From Candidatus Hydrogenedentota bacterium (GTDB taxonomy: Bacteria > Hydrogenedentota > Hydrogenedentia > Hydrogenedentales > SLHB01), in the NCBI GenBank assembly GCA_035416745.1, contig DAOLNV010000021.1, forward strand, positions 1 through 55,280: 55,280 bases of DNA, given 5' to 3'. The notes beneath the pieces were generated by a model. It searched no databases and was not told where the DNA came from. It saw only the letters and a program-made list of their open reading frames with translations. How positions within the stretch are numbered: the first letter of the stretch is position 1; the number at the start of each line of letters is the position of its first letter. A program made the position numbers and the translations under genes. This document shows positions 1 to 8,765 of this stretch, in pieces.

Positions 1-3
1 GCG

Positions 4-1416
4 TCAGGCGCCCGGGCGTTCGGCGTATGAGAAAGCGTAGAGCTTTCCTTTGACCAGTTCGAACTGCAGGGCCAACGGTTCCAGGGCGCCGAACCCCGAT
101 TCCCATGTGACCTCGGCATCCGTACAGGATGTGGCAATCGGCCTGCTGTGGGCGATTTCCTTGCCTTCACCGTTGAGCGCAGCGACTACGATACGGCCAC
201 CGTCCGGTATATCCGCGGAGACCTTCAGCGGCGGCGTCATGGATAACGGTTGCGTGCGCACCAGGCCGGGCGTGTCTGACGACTCCGGTTCGAATCCGGC
301 AAAACCGTCCGGGCGCAAGGTGGCAAGGCAGAAGAAGCCGTCGCGCCAATTGGTATGCGGGCCGTTGCTCCCGCCGTAATAGAGGCGAACCTCGTCTTTC
401 AGAAACACGGGGTATGCTGCGGGGTACACGCAGCCCCAGTCATATGCGCCCTCGGTTTCCGCGTTGGGTATGAGGGCTTTGCCGGGCTCCACGCGATGCC
501 ATGCCAGCGTATCCGGGCTCCAGGCCAGTTCGGTGTGGGCGCGGTCGGTTTCCGTGTTGAAAATGACCACCAGCCCGAGATAGCACCCGCAATAGCGAAA
601 CACCGGCATGGCATAGGTCTGCAGATGGGGTTCGAGCCCCTCCAGAACGACCTGCGCCTTGGTCCACGTGAGAAAATCGGGGCTCTCGGTGCGTCCAACC
701 TGCCGGACCTTGTCCCACAACCGGGTCAAACCGACATACTTGCCGAGTTCCGGACTCCAAAGCGCGTTGTTGTGCGTGTCTCCCGCCGCCTCGATTTGCG
801 GACACTTCACGGGAGGCGCCCAATGCAGCCCGTCGGCTGAAAACGCGACGGACATGGGGTTCTCGTTGAAGAACATCTTGAAACGCCGTGCCGGCTCGGT
901 CTCATGAGTATCTTTGAATATCCCCGCCCCGTGGGGACCGATTTCGACAATGTTCGAGAGCTCGCCGTCATACTTCCGGATGTCCATGAGCGGTTTGCGC
1001 CATGACAGGCCATCCTCGGACTCGGCGTAGCAGACACCCATCACGCGGTCATGGGGGCGGTACGGGACCGCATCGCGTTTCTCGAACGGCGTATCGATGA
1101 CCGCCGGGTCGCGGATGAAGGGGCTGTACCAGCATTTGTAAAGGCCGTCGTCCTCATCCAAGAGCACGTTGGCATACAGGTTATCGAAACGGACTTCCCA
1201 CGGTTTATCCTCGGCAAACAGAGGATTTCGACTGCTCTTGGCCACGGGCGTCACGGTCAATTTCGCGTTGATGGTTTCGGCAATCACCCGGCTATCCAAC
1301 GCGAGACATTTCCGGCGCCCGGCCGGCTCAGCAGCGCCTGTTGGCTCGCTTCGCCACCCTAGCGCGCCCGCGGCAATCATGCCGCCCATGGATTGTAGAA
1401 ACCCGCGACGATTCAT
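4..1416 (-). CDS. Tat-exported GH32/43-like five-bladed propeller protein
   Basis: Predicted secreted glycosidase-like protein of 470 aa; the substrate is unknown. The N-terminus (MNRRGFLQSMGG, then an alanine/glycine-rich stretch) is a twin-arginine signal. The body carries repeated propeller-blade phrases of the type 'SxDGLxW' (SEDGLSWRKP, SADGLHWAPP) and YKCWYSP/YYGGSNG strands typical of GH32/43/130-type beta-propellers, which are common in planctomycete-like genomes. The ATG at 1416 was chosen because it has a GAGGAGG ribosome-binding site directly upstream and begins the Tat signal; the reading frame is open further upstream, but that part overlaps the sulfatase gene. It is the last gene of the minus-strand sulfatase cluster, 37 bp after the preceding stop. 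Catalytic residues could not be assigned, so it may be a binding protein. Confidence 0.75.
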   Translation of the reverse strand: MNRRGFLQSMGGMIAAGALGWRSEPTGAAEPAGRRKCLALDSRVIAETINAKLTVTPVAKSSRNPLFAEDKPWEVRFDNLYANVLLDEDDGLYKCWYSPFIRDPAVIDTPFEKRDAVPYRPHDRVMGVCYAESEDGLSWRKPLMDIRKYDGELSNIVEIGPHGAGIFKDTHETEPARRFKMFFNENPMSVAFSADGLHWAPPVKCPQIEAAGDTHNNALWSPELGKYVGLTRLWDKVRQVGRTESPDFLTWTKAQVVLEGLEPHLQTYAMPVFRYCGCYLGLVVIFNTETDRAHTELAWSPDTLAWHRVEPGKALIPNAETEGAYDWGCVYPAAYPVFLKDEVRLYYGGSNGPHTNWRDGFFCLATLRPDGFAGFEPESSDTPGLVRTQPLSMTPPLKVSADIPDGGRIVVAALNGEGKEIAHSRPIATSCTDAEVTWESGFGALEPLALQFELVKGKLYAFSYAERPGA

Positions 1417-1453
1417 GCTGCCTCCTCTACTCGTATGCCTTGCGGCGCTTCTC

Positions 1454-2821
1454 TCATTGGCGCTGCACGTCCTCCACCCATTTCTCGTGAATCTGCGCAA
1501 GCCGCGCCACGATTTCCGGCTTTTCCGCGGCCAGGTTCCTGGATTCGCCGGGGTCCTCAGCAAGATTCGAGAGGAAGAATTCCTGGGCGGGGATTTCGTT
1601 GCCATTACGGGTCGAGGCGGGACCGTTCACGACGAGTTTCCAATCGCCTTCGCGGACAGCCCACTGTTTGTCCACTTGCCAGCAGAGCACGCCGTGCGGC
1701 GACGCGGCATCCGCCGATGCGATCACATCAGCAATGTTTTTGCCATCGAGAACACGGTCCGGCGCGGCAACCCCGCAGTAGTGGGCAGTGGTGGGCAGCC
1801 AGTCGATGCTTGCCGCCACTTGGCCGCGCACTTCGCCCTCGGGAATCGTGCCCGGCCAGGACACGATGCACGGCACCCGAATCCCGCCCTCCCAGAGCGT
1901 GAACTTGTGCCCGCGGTACGGTCCCGTGGCGCCTCCGCCGAAATTGGCGCGCTCCTCGACGGAATGGCCGTTGTCGCTCAAGAAGATGATGAGCGTGCTC
2001 TCGCGCAGCCCCAGTGCGTCCACCTTGTTAATGACCGCACCGATCTTCTCGTCGACGGTCGAGACAAAGGCCGCGTAAGCTTTGCGGGGTTCTTCAAGGT
2101 CCGCATACATCGTGCGGTACTCTTCCTCGCCTTGCATGGGATAGTGCGGCACGTTAAAGGGCAGGTACAGGAAGAAGGGGGAGTGCTGGTTCTCTTCGAG
2201 GAAGCGGTGCGCTTCACGCACGACCAGTTCGGGGAAGTACTTGCCCTCCTGCCACACCACCTCGTTGTTGCGCCACAGGTCGTGGCGGTTCGGGCCGCTC
2301 CAGTAGAAGAAATGCGAGTAGCTGTCGATACAGCCAAGCTTGTGGCCGAAGAACTCATCGAACCCCTGCGACAGCGGGGCCTGGTCCTCCATCTCGCCCA
2401 GATGCCATTTCCCGAATATCCCCGTGCGATAGCCCCCGCCCTTGAGCATTTCGGCGATGGTCACCTGGTTTCCGGGCATGCCGGTCTCGCCGTGCGCATT
2501 GGTCGCCAGTCCCGCCCGTTGCGGATACCGCCCCGTCAGAAGTGCCGCACGCGACGGCGAACATATTGGCGCGCCCACATAAAACTGGGTAAACCGAGTC
2601 CCGCGCGCGGCCAAGGCGTCGAGGTTCGGCGTGTGCAGATCCTTCGCGCCGAAACAGTTGAGGTCGATGGTTCCCTGGTCGTCGGTCACTATCAGGATAA
2701 CGTTAGGCCTCCGTTCAGACTGCGGCGCGGCGAGGGCTCGTCCGCCCAGTGCCAGGGCGGCGGTGCAGATACCCGTCATCCGCAAAAAGTCTCGCCTGTT
2801 GTGTGCCGAAGGCGCCATCAT
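1454..2821 (-). CDS. Tat-exported sulfatase (CSPSR type)
   Basis: Type I arylsulfatase-family enzyme of about 455 aa that hydrolyses sulfate esters, probably of a polysaccharide, outside the cytoplasm. A Tat signal (NRRDFLRMTG) is followed by PNVILIVTDDQG, whose acidic pair binds Ca, and by the formylglycine motif CSPSR with the modifiable Cys at about residue 87. GKWHLG and the later DNG metal-site motif are also present. Length is normal. Two adjacent ATG codons (2821 and 2818) are possible; AAGGA lies upstream of both. The ATG at 2821 overlaps the TGA of the upstream hydrolase gene (ATGA), so the pair is probably translationally coupled. No formylglycine-generating enzyme or anSME is in the window, so maturation depends on a gene elsewhere. 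Confidence 0.93.
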   Translation of the reverse strand: MMAPSAHNRRDFLRMTGICTAALALGGRALAAPQSERRPNVILIVTDDQGTIDLNCFGAKDLHTPNLDALAARGTRFTQFYVGAPICSPSRAALLTGRYPQRAGLATNAHGETGMPGNQVTIAEMLKGGGYRTGIFGKWHLGEMEDQAPLSQGFDEFFGHKLGCIDSYSHFFYWSGPNRHDLWRNNEVVWQEGKYFPELVVREAHRFLEENQHSPFFLYLPFNVPHYPMQGEEEYRTMYADLEEPRKAYAAFVSTVDEKIGAVINKVDALGLRESTLIIFLSDNGHSVEERANFGGGATGPYRGHKFTLWEGGIRVPCIVSWPGTIPEGEVRGQVAASIDWLPTTAHYCGVAAPDRVLDGKNIADVIASADAASPHGVLCWQVDKQWAVREGDWKLVVNGPASTRNGNEIPAQEFFLSNLAEDPGESRNLAAEKPEIVARLAQIHEKWVEDVQRQ

Positions 2822-3732
2822 TCGGTCCTTTCTCCCTCAGACTTTTCCCGCATTACGGGCAGATATCCGAGTGATTTCAGAAAAGCATCGCCCTCGCGGA
2901 GAGTCGCTTCAAAAGCCTCCCGGGAGCGATTGTAGTTGAAGAATCCGTGGCCAGCCCTCTCGAAGGGCACAAGCTCGCACCGGTTGCCCGCCGACTTCAT
3001 TACCTCACAGAACCGTTGAGCGCTCTCGAACGGCACCGTCATGTCTTCCGTACCGTGGAAAATAATCGTGGGAGGCGCCCCGGCCTTGACGTGATGCACC
3101 GGCGACAGTTCGCGTTCGCGGCCCTTGATCTCTTCGATATCATGCTCTCTTCCAGTCGTGTCGAGGACCGGATTGAACAACATCATCGCGTTGGGCTTCG
3201 AACTCACATCCGCGTTGTCGCCAGCCTCGAACCCCTTGATGACACCCGTGCATGCGGCCACGTGGCCGCCCGCCGAGCCGCCCCCTGCCACGATGCGTTC
3301 CGCGTCGATGCCCAAGTCTTCGGCGTGGGCGCGCAGGTAACGCACAGCCGATTTGCCGTCCTCGACGCACTCGAAGGGAGTGGTGCCATGCCGGGATCTC
3401 ACGCGGTACTCTGCCGAAAACGCGACCATGCCAAGTCCGGCGTAATGAGCGCTTTGCGGGTAGAACTGCCCGGGCGAACCTGACTTCCAGCCGCCGCCAA
3501 AGAAGAAGATTATCGCCGGCCGCTTGTCGCCGGTTCTCCAGCCTTCGGGCTTGAACACGTGCAGACGCAGCGTAACGTAGCCGATGGTCTTATAGACGAG
3601 TTGTTCCGGCGCGAATTCGTCGTCTTCGACCGCACCGGCGGCGCTTGCAGCCGCCAAAGTGCTCCCGATAAGCGCCATTGCCAGACACCCCGCCATGCTT
3701 CCCGGCGCCTGACGATTCTTCATCCCACGCAC
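2818..3732 (-). CDS. Exported alpha/beta hydrolase (esterase-like)
   Basis: Secreted carboxylesterase-like protein of about 304 aa, possibly removing acyl groups from the glycan attacked by the neighbouring sulfatases. Seen: a signal peptide (hydrophobic run GCLAMALIG then ASAAGA), the oxyanion-type FFFGGGW loop, the nucleophile elbow GGGSAGG, an acid residue in GTEDMTVP and the His in RAGHGFF, giving a complete Ser-Asp-His triad. Start choice: the GTG at 3732 has GGAGAG 5 nt upstream, whereas the ATG at 3723 is about 14 nt from it; either gives the same mature protein. It lies 13-22 bp after one sulfatase and overlaps the next by ATGA, so the three form an operon. The substrate is inference. 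Confidence 0.85.
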   Translation of the reverse strand: MRGMKNRQAPGSMAGCLAMALIGSTLAAASAAGAVEDDEFAPEQLVYKTIGYVTLRLHVFKPEGWRTGDKRPAIIFFFGGGWKSGSPGQFYPQSAHYAGLGMVAFSAEYRVRSRHGTTPFECVEDGKSAVRYLRAHAEDLGIDAERIVAGGGSAGGHVAACTGVIKGFEAGDNADVSSKPNAMMLFNPVLDTTGREHDIEEIKGRERELSPVHHVKAGAPPTIIFHGTEDMTVPFESAQRFCEVMKSAGNRCELVPFERAGHGFFNYNRSREAFEATLREGDAFLKSLGYLPVMREKSEGERTE

Positions 3733-3745
3733 GGGTGCTCTCCTC

Positions 3746-5158
3746 TTATACGCGGCCGGAAGGCCGCGCGTTGTCCTTGATGTCCTGCTGGAATTGCTCA
3801 AGCAATTTCTTGAGCCGTTCCACAACCTCAGGATGCTTGTCGGCGACGTTCGTCGTCTCGCCAATATCGGCATCGAGGTCGAACAGGGCCCATCCAATCT
3901 CCCTGGTCTCGTATGGGCCGGGCCATCCGCCGCCGCCTTTTGAAGCCACGCTCCCATATTTGTGGGGCATGTGCAATTTCCACTTGCCGCTCCGCACAGC
4001 TTCGAGATTCGCGCCGCGGTGATAGAAGAAGGCGTCGTGCGGCGTTTTGGCGCCTGATTCTCCGGATAGCAGCGGCCAGATGTTCTTCCCGTCGATTCGG
4101 CGGGCATTGTCCAGCGCCGCCCCCGCCAATCCGGCAAACGTGGGCAGCAGATCGAACATGACGCCCATCTCGCGGCACACGGTCCCGGCGGGGATCTGTC
4201 CCGGCCACCGCGCGATGAACGGCTCGCGCTGTCCCCCCTCGAAGGTCATTCCCTTGCCCTCCCGCAGGGGCAGGGCCGAACCCGCATGATCCCCGTAACT
4301 CAGCCACGGCCCATTATCCGAGATGAACACGGCCAGGGTGTTCCTGTCGAGCCCGAGATCTCGCAACGTGGCCAATATCTCCCCTACCGACCAGTCCATC
4401 TCCATGAGCACGTCGCCGTACAGGCCCTGCTTCGACCTGCCGGCGAACTTGTCCGATACATGCAGCGGCACGTGGGCCATCGTGTGGGCCAGATAGACCA
4501 GGAACGGCTCGTCCTTGTGGGCCGTGATGAAATCCACCGCATGTCGTGTGTACCAGGTCGTGAGCTGGCGCTGGTCGGGGTTGTATTGAACGATTTCGTC
4601 GTTATGGATGAGGGGCAAGGCAGGGAACGCGTCGTATGTGGGGTGCCGGGGCCACATGTCGTTCGAGTAGGGCAGTCCGAAGTATTCGTCGAAGCCGTGC
4701 CGCGCAGGCAAGAACTTCGGATGATGCCCGAGATGCCATTTGCCGAAACATGCCGTGGCATAGCCGCGCGGTTTGAGCACCTCGGCAATGGTGGTCTCCC
4801 CGTCGTTTATGCCGATATTCGCGGTATGGTCCAGCACGTTCGGCAGCCCGACGCGAGTGGGATAACATCCCGTCACGAGCGCGGCCCGCGAGGGCGTGCA
4901 CGTTGGCGCCGCCGAATAGAAGTCCGTGAAGCGCACCCCTTCGGCTGCCATACGGTCCAGGTTCGGCGTTTCGTACCCTTCCGCGCCGAAACAGCCGACG
5001 TCGCGGTAGCCGCAGTCATCGGCGAGGATGATCACGAAATTCGGGCGGTCGGCAGGCGTCCTCGGCGTGGCTGCAGCACGGCGCGGCATGCCCCACGCCG
5101 CCAACCCCGCGCTCGAGGCCGCGATAAAATCCCGTCGCGTCATTGTTGAGCCAAACAT
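3746..5158 (-). CDS. Tat-exported sulfatase (CTPSR type)
   Basis: Sulfatase-family enzyme of 470 aa. The Tat signal is TRRDFIAASSAGLAAWG; then PNFVIILADDCGYRDVGCFG (metal site), the formylglycine motif CTPSR with Cys at about residue 87, GKWHLGHH and the later ISDNGPWLS metal motif. Family knowledge: sulfate-ester hydrolysis requires conversion of that Cys to formylglycine. The ATG at 5158 has a G-rich ribosome-binding site (AAAGGGGG) 7 nt upstream; ATG 5143 is a weaker alternative. It ends in TAA 13-22 bp before the esterase-like gene. The C-terminus mentions an arginine-rich dimer-like tail but no extra domain. The substrate cannot be read from sequence. Confidence 0.93.
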   Translation of the reverse strand: MFGSTMTRRDFIAASSAGLAAWGMPRRAAATPRTPADRPNFVIILADDCGYRDVGCFGAEGYETPNLDRMAAEGVRFTDFYSAAPTCTPSRAALVTGCYPTRVGLPNVLDHTANIGINDGETTIAEVLKPRGYATACFGKWHLGHHPKFLPARHGFDEYFGLPYSNDMWPRHPTYDAFPALPLIHNDEIVQYNPDQRQLTTWYTRHAVDFITAHKDEPFLVYLAHTMAHVPLHVSDKFAGRSKQGLYGDVLMEMDWSVGEILATLRDLGLDRNTLAVFISDNGPWLSYGDHAGSALPLREGKGMTFEGGQREPFIARWPGQIPAGTVCREMGVMFDLLPTFAGLAGAALDNARRIDGKNIWPLLSGESGAKTPHDAFFYHRGANLEAVRSGKWKLHMPHKYGSVASKGGGGWPGPYETREIGWALFDLDADIGETTNVADKHPEVVERLKKLLEQFQQDIKDNARPSGRV

Positions 5159-5342
5159 CAGCAGACCCCCTTTCGGAAAGTGGAGCCTGAGACCGGGCCA
5201 GTCCCGTCTCTGCTCGTTCCTCGCTTCGTTTCGGACAAGCCGTTTCTTCGCAGCCGGCTCCCTTCATGAATACCCCCCGGCCGAGGTGGATTTCAAGCAC
5301 CGGCATGGAGCCCAAATCGCCGAATAACACGACGGTTGGGGA

Positions 5343-5795
5343 AACTCACACGGAGACACGGAGGAAATGAAGCCCGCGCCGAAGCGAAATCTACTCGGCC
5401 TCTCCGTTTATGATGCGGGAAATGCCGTCACTCATCAAAGCCTCGCTGAAGGTGAGTGGCGTGAACCGCAGACAGGTCAACACCAGCTTGCGGTGCGCCT
5501 TTGTGACCTTCTCCACGGATATGAGTTCCACAAGAACGGCATCCTTCACGATGAAGTCTGCACGAAACCCTTCGTCGAACCGGATCCCGTGAAGCTCAAG
5601 GGGATGGGAACTTGGCGTGCCTCGCGCAGATCCCAGGCCTCCAAATTGCGTGCAGGAACCGCTTCGTACACTGTTTCCAACAACTCGGGACCCGTATCTT
5701 GATGAAGCGCCGCCGCGCAATCCACTGTGATGCTTCCTGTCTCATTTTGTTTCGGAGGACTCGATCTTCGTGTTCTCCGTGTCTCCGTGTGAGTT
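5343..5795. mobile_element. Inverted-repeat-framed cassette with GxxExxY remnant
   Basis: A perfect 21-bp inverted repeat (positions 5343-5363 and 5775-5795; core CACGGAGACACGGAG) brackets about 410 bp that contain only the decayed GxxExxY gene. The repeats lie outside the coding part on both sides. The arrangement resembles a small element with terminal inverted repeats, but no transposase is present and I saw no clear target-site duplication. Calling it mobile is inference; the repeat itself is directly visible. Confidence 0.5.
5391..5745 (-). pseudogene. Decayed GxxExxY / PD-(D/E)XK nuclease-like gene
   Basis: Remnant of a GxxExxY-family gene (a PD-(D/E)XK nuclease-superfamily relative, usually about 120-130 aa). 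The N-terminal part is readable in one frame (GPELLETVYEAV, matching the family signature G-x-x-E-x-x-Y) and the C-terminal part in another (EGFRADFIVKDAVLVEL, then SVEKV and DGISRIING), so a frameshift lies near 5600. The usual E-L-K of the nuclease core reads E-L-I, so the catalytic lysine is also gone, and the LLINF strand is missing. No ribosome-binding site is evident. It sits alone between a sulfatase and a sialidase-like gene and inside the 21-bp inverted repeat. Boundaries are approximate. Confidence 0.7.
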
Positions 5796-5923
5796 CGTTC
5801 TTGTCTGTATGGAGAAAATAAGATCCCTCCAGCGAGGGCTTTCTTATCCCGCGATTAGGCATGGAGGAAAAAAACAGGCAAGAGGGCCAAGGGCGCAAGA
5901 CACAGCCAATCGGAGCCCGGCAA

Positions 5924-7006
5924 TCACCTTTCAACGATAACCCGCGCCACGTATACCGACGCCGTACTCTTAGTATGGTTGGGTTCGCTTTCCTGGTCGT
6001 GCTGCGAGTACCAGCTGATAAAGAAGGCCGGCTGCCCGGCGTCCAGCGACGCTGGGTCCGCCACCAAGCCGGGATACGACGTGTCCCCGCCGCTCGGGAG
6101 CGTCAGCAATGGCCGCACACGGCACTCATCCGGATACAGTTCCCAAAGACGCGTGACATACCCCCCATCCGCGTTGCGGCCCCGGCCCGCGACAAAAAAA
6201 CGGCCCTTCCACTCCGCAATCGCGGGACTGTGAATCAACTCGCCCAAATCGTGCGCGGTCCAGGTTTGTTTCGACGGGTCGGACCGGTGCAGCCAGGCGT
6301 TGCCCGGCGCATCACCAGTACGAGTGACCAGCCACATCGAGCCGTCGTCCTCGAACCACATATCGGCTTCTCCGCTCATGCGCTCGGTCGTAACGGTACT
6401 CACCAGCTCCCACGCGAGGCCGTCTTCGGACCGCAACAGCCGCGATTCGCGCATCGGCGGCCGCGGACGGTACGCAGAATACGCTATCGAGTAAAAGGCG
6501 CCGCCATGATGCCGTACGCGCCACAGCCACCACTTCTGCTCGTAAACACCTCGCACGTCCGACCACGTCTGACCATCCTCCGACGACGCGAAATGCGAGC
6601 GCACGTCCTGGCGGCTGGGAGTGCCGTGGTCTTCGGCGTGTTCGAGGTCCCACACGCCGAAGTACACATAGAGCCGCTCCCCCGTAACGGCGAAATGCGG
6701 ATCGCGATCATCGCCGAAAGTCTTCAGCGTCCCGCAAGGTTCCCATGTTTTCATGTCTGGGCTGCGCATTACGCGTATCTCGCCATCCATGGAACCGTGA
6801 TCCTCGCCGTGGCGGAAGCAGAGGTAGTACATGTCTTTCCACCGGGTGAGGTCCGTGAAGGCATTGTGGCGCCCGTCACCGTAGGCTTTCTGCATCCAGT
6901 CGATGCGCGCGAGTGGTTCATCTTCCCCCGCGCTCGCCTGCATTGCGAACGCGCACCCCATCCCAGCCATCAACACAAGCATCGCGCTTGATGAGATCCG
7001 GTGCAT
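5924..7006 (-). CDS. Secreted sialidase-like beta-propeller protein
   Basis: Exported 360-aa propeller protein. It has an N-terminal signal peptide (MLVLMAGMGCAFAMQASAG) and repeats of the form MRSPDMKTWEP, ASSEDGQTWSD, RSEDGLAWEL, WLHRSDPSKQTW, which are Asp-box/BNR-like turns of sialidases and GH33/43-type folds. A signature SGEADMWFEDDGSMW could hold an acidic catalytic residue. The function is glycan binding or exo-glycosidase by family; the specific activity cannot be told. ATG 7006 begins the signal peptide; the AAAGGAAA upstream is about 10 nt away. It follows the sulfatase at 7080 with a 73-bp gap on the same strand. Confidence 0.75.
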   Translation of the reverse strand: MHRISSSAMLVLMAGMGCAFAMQASAGEDEPLARIDWMQKAYGDGRHNAFTDLTRWKDMYYLCFRHGEDHGSMDGEIRVMRSPDMKTWEPCGTLKTFGDDRDPHFAVTGERLYVYFGVWDLEHAEDHGTPSRQDVRSHFASSEDGQTWSDVRGVYEQKWWLWRVRHHGGAFYSIAYSAYRPRPPMRESRLLRSEDGLAWELVSTVTTERMSGEADMWFEDDGSMWLVTRTGDAPGNAWLHRSDPSKQTWTAHDLGELIHSPAIAEWKGRFFVAGRGRNADGGYVTRLWELYPDECRVRPLLTLPSGGDTSYPGLVADPASLDAGQPAFFISWYSQHDQESEPNHTKSTASVYVARVIVER

Positions 7007-7079
7007 GGATTCGCCATTTCCTTTCCAAGTCTATCCTTGAATACTCGCCCGCGCGCCGCGTGACGCCGAAAACACGGGG

Positions 7080-8558
7080 TCAGGGCTTGTACGGCACCGT
7101 GCCCGAATCGTCCACGGTGTAGCCGAAACGCTCGATATATACGGGACCGGGCAAGAATTCGTCTCTCCGCTGGGCAAGCTTGGCGTTCAACTGCGCGTCC
7201 AGTCTTGCCTGAATCTCGGCCGCCGGCGGCTCGTTACACAGGTTCTTGAGCTGGTACGGGTCGTTCTCGTTGTCAAACAGCAGCCAGGGCCCATCGAGAG
7301 CGCGGACGTAGGTGTATTGGCCGTCGACTATACCTCGGTATTCCCGGCCGCCCTGTTTGCGCGTAACCTGCCCGAACGGCTGCGGACACATGATCACCGC
7401 CGCGCCATCGCCCGGATTCGGTCCCCCCTGGATATGGCCCGAATAGTCCAAACCCTCTACACTGCCGGGAATGGGCAAGCCACACAGACCGAGCAGCGTG
7501 GGCATGATGTCCGGCGCATCGATGGGCGTTTCAAGCACCCGCCCCTCCTTGCCGAGCACAGCGGGATACCGCAGCAAGAACGGCACGCGGATGGACTCTT
7601 CGTAGGGCCACTGCTTCTTCCACAGACCATGGCAGCCATGCATGTCGCCGTGGTCCGATGTAAACACGAACACCGTGTCTTCAGCAATCCCGGTCTCCGT
7701 CAGCGTCCGGTCAAGGTCAGCGAGGCAATCGTCGAGCGCGGCAATGTGCGCGTAGTATCCCGCCAGGCCGGCACGGGCTTTCTCCTGAGCCTCCCCGGGA
7801 GCATTGGGCCGCAAGACCACGTCTTCCGGCCGGAACCGTTGCCGGTATTTCTCGGGAGCGGTCTCATAAGGCTCATGGGGCGGCCCCCACGACACGAACA
7901 GTATAAAGGGCCTCTGCCCGTTGGCATGGTCCTTGATGTATTGCTGCGCATCACGGGTTTGCGCGATGGCGTCGTAACCTTCCCAGACAAGCTTCTGGTC
8001 CGCATCGGCGTAGTAAGCCGAATCGTTGTAGTTGTGGGTGCACTCGAGGACCTTCCAGTAGTCCCACCCCTGCCGCCGCTCCCAGGGGATGTAACTGGAC
8101 CGGCCGTGTCCGTCAAGATGCCATTTGCCAATATACGCCGTGTCGTAACCGGCGTCTTTGAAAGCCTCCGCAATCGTGACGGCATTGCCAGGCAGCGGCA
8201 CGTCGTTCATGAACACGCCATTGGTCAGGGGGGACTGCCCGGTCATCAAACTGGCGCGGTAGGGTGTGCACACCGGGCACCCCGACACTGCTCGGACAAA
8301 ATCCACGCTCTCGGAAGCCAATTGGGCCAGGTGTGGCGCATCAACATTCGGGTCGCCCGAATAGGGTGTGGCCTGAGCGCGCCATTGATCGGCGAACACA
8401 AATACCACGTTGGGCTTCCCCGAAGGCCTCCCGCCGGATGGCTGGGCGTAAGCCGCGGTGTGTAACGCCGCCGCCCCGACTGCCGCGCTTCCCAGAAATC
8501 GCCGGCGGCTCATCTCAGACCGCGGAAAAGGCGGCCGGTTCACTTCGGCTTTTCGCAT
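7080..8558 (-). CDS. Tat-exported sulfatase (CTPYR type)
   Basis: Sulfatase-family enzyme of 492 aa. The Tat signal SRRRFLGSAAVGAAAL is followed by PNVVFVFADQWRAQATPYSGD and the formylglycine motif CTPYR (Cys about residue 97), then GKWHLDGHGR and the TSDHGDMHG metal motif. The FADQWR/CTPYR combination is typical of the choline-sulfatase/N-sulfoglucosamine-like branch rather than of the two other sulfatases in this cluster, so it probably attacks a different linkage. ATG 8558 is preferred because GGAGGG lies 9 nt upstream; M16 is the only other good candidate. It is the first structural gene downstream of the TetR gene, across a 207-bp gap with three inverted repeats. Confidence 0.93.
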   Translation of the reverse strand: MRKAEVNRPPFPRSEMSRRRFLGSAAVGAAALHTAAYAQPSGGRPSGKPNVVFVFADQWRAQATPYSGDPNVDAPHLAQLASESVDFVRAVSGCPVCTPYRASLMTGQSPLTNGVFMNDVPLPGNAVTIAEAFKDAGYDTAYIGKWHLDGHGRSSYIPWERRQGWDYWKVLECTHNYNDSAYYADADQKLVWEGYDAIAQTRDAQQYIKDHANGQRPFILFVSWGPPHEPYETAPEKYRQRFRPEDVVLRPNAPGEAQEKARAGLAGYYAHIAALDDCLADLDRTLTETGIAEDTVFVFTSDHGDMHGCHGLWKKQWPYEESIRVPFLLRYPAVLGKEGRVLETPIDAPDIMPTLLGLCGLPIPGSVEGLDYSGHIQGGPNPGDGAAVIMCPQPFGQVTRKQGGREYRGIVDGQYTYVRALDGPWLLFDNENDPYQLKNLCNEPPAAEIQARLDAQLNAKLAQRRDEFLPGPVYIERFGYTVDDSGTVPYKP

Positions 8559-8625
8559 GATAAACGTCCCTCCACCCACATGGTAGAAGACGCGCCGGTG
8601 CCGCCGCAAACCTTTCCAGGAAACG

Positions 8626-8712
8626 TTGACCCTGAACGGGTCAAGACGGCCGCCCTCCCCCACAAATAATGATTGTGGGCGGTCCGGGCGGAGCTTCCGG
8701 CCTTGTGCCGGA
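8626..8712. repeat. Three short inverted repeats upstream of sulfatase gene
   Basis: Between the TetR gene and the first sulfatase gene lie three small dyads: arms 8626-8632/8638-8644 (TTGACCC...GGGTCAA), 8659-8665/8673-8679 (CCCACAA...TTGTGGG) and 8696-8700/8708-8712 (TCCGG...CCGGA). None has a T-run that would make it a textbook terminator on the minus strand. They could be operators for the adjacent TetR regulator or transcript hairpins; this is inference. Confidence 0.4.
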
Positions 8713-8765
8713 CCAACCAAGGGCCGCACTGGCCTGGCAGGCACACATCCCGCAACCGGAATGCA

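Noticed and set aside
1169..2935. 588-codon plus-strand frame over the sulfatase gene
   Set aside because: Antisense shadow: the minus strand encodes a full sulfatase with CSPSR motif; the plus frame has no recognisable domain.
5861..6991. Plus-strand frame opposite the sialidase-like gene
   Set aside because: The minus strand has a signal peptide and Asp-box repeats; the plus frame has shadow composition and no domain.
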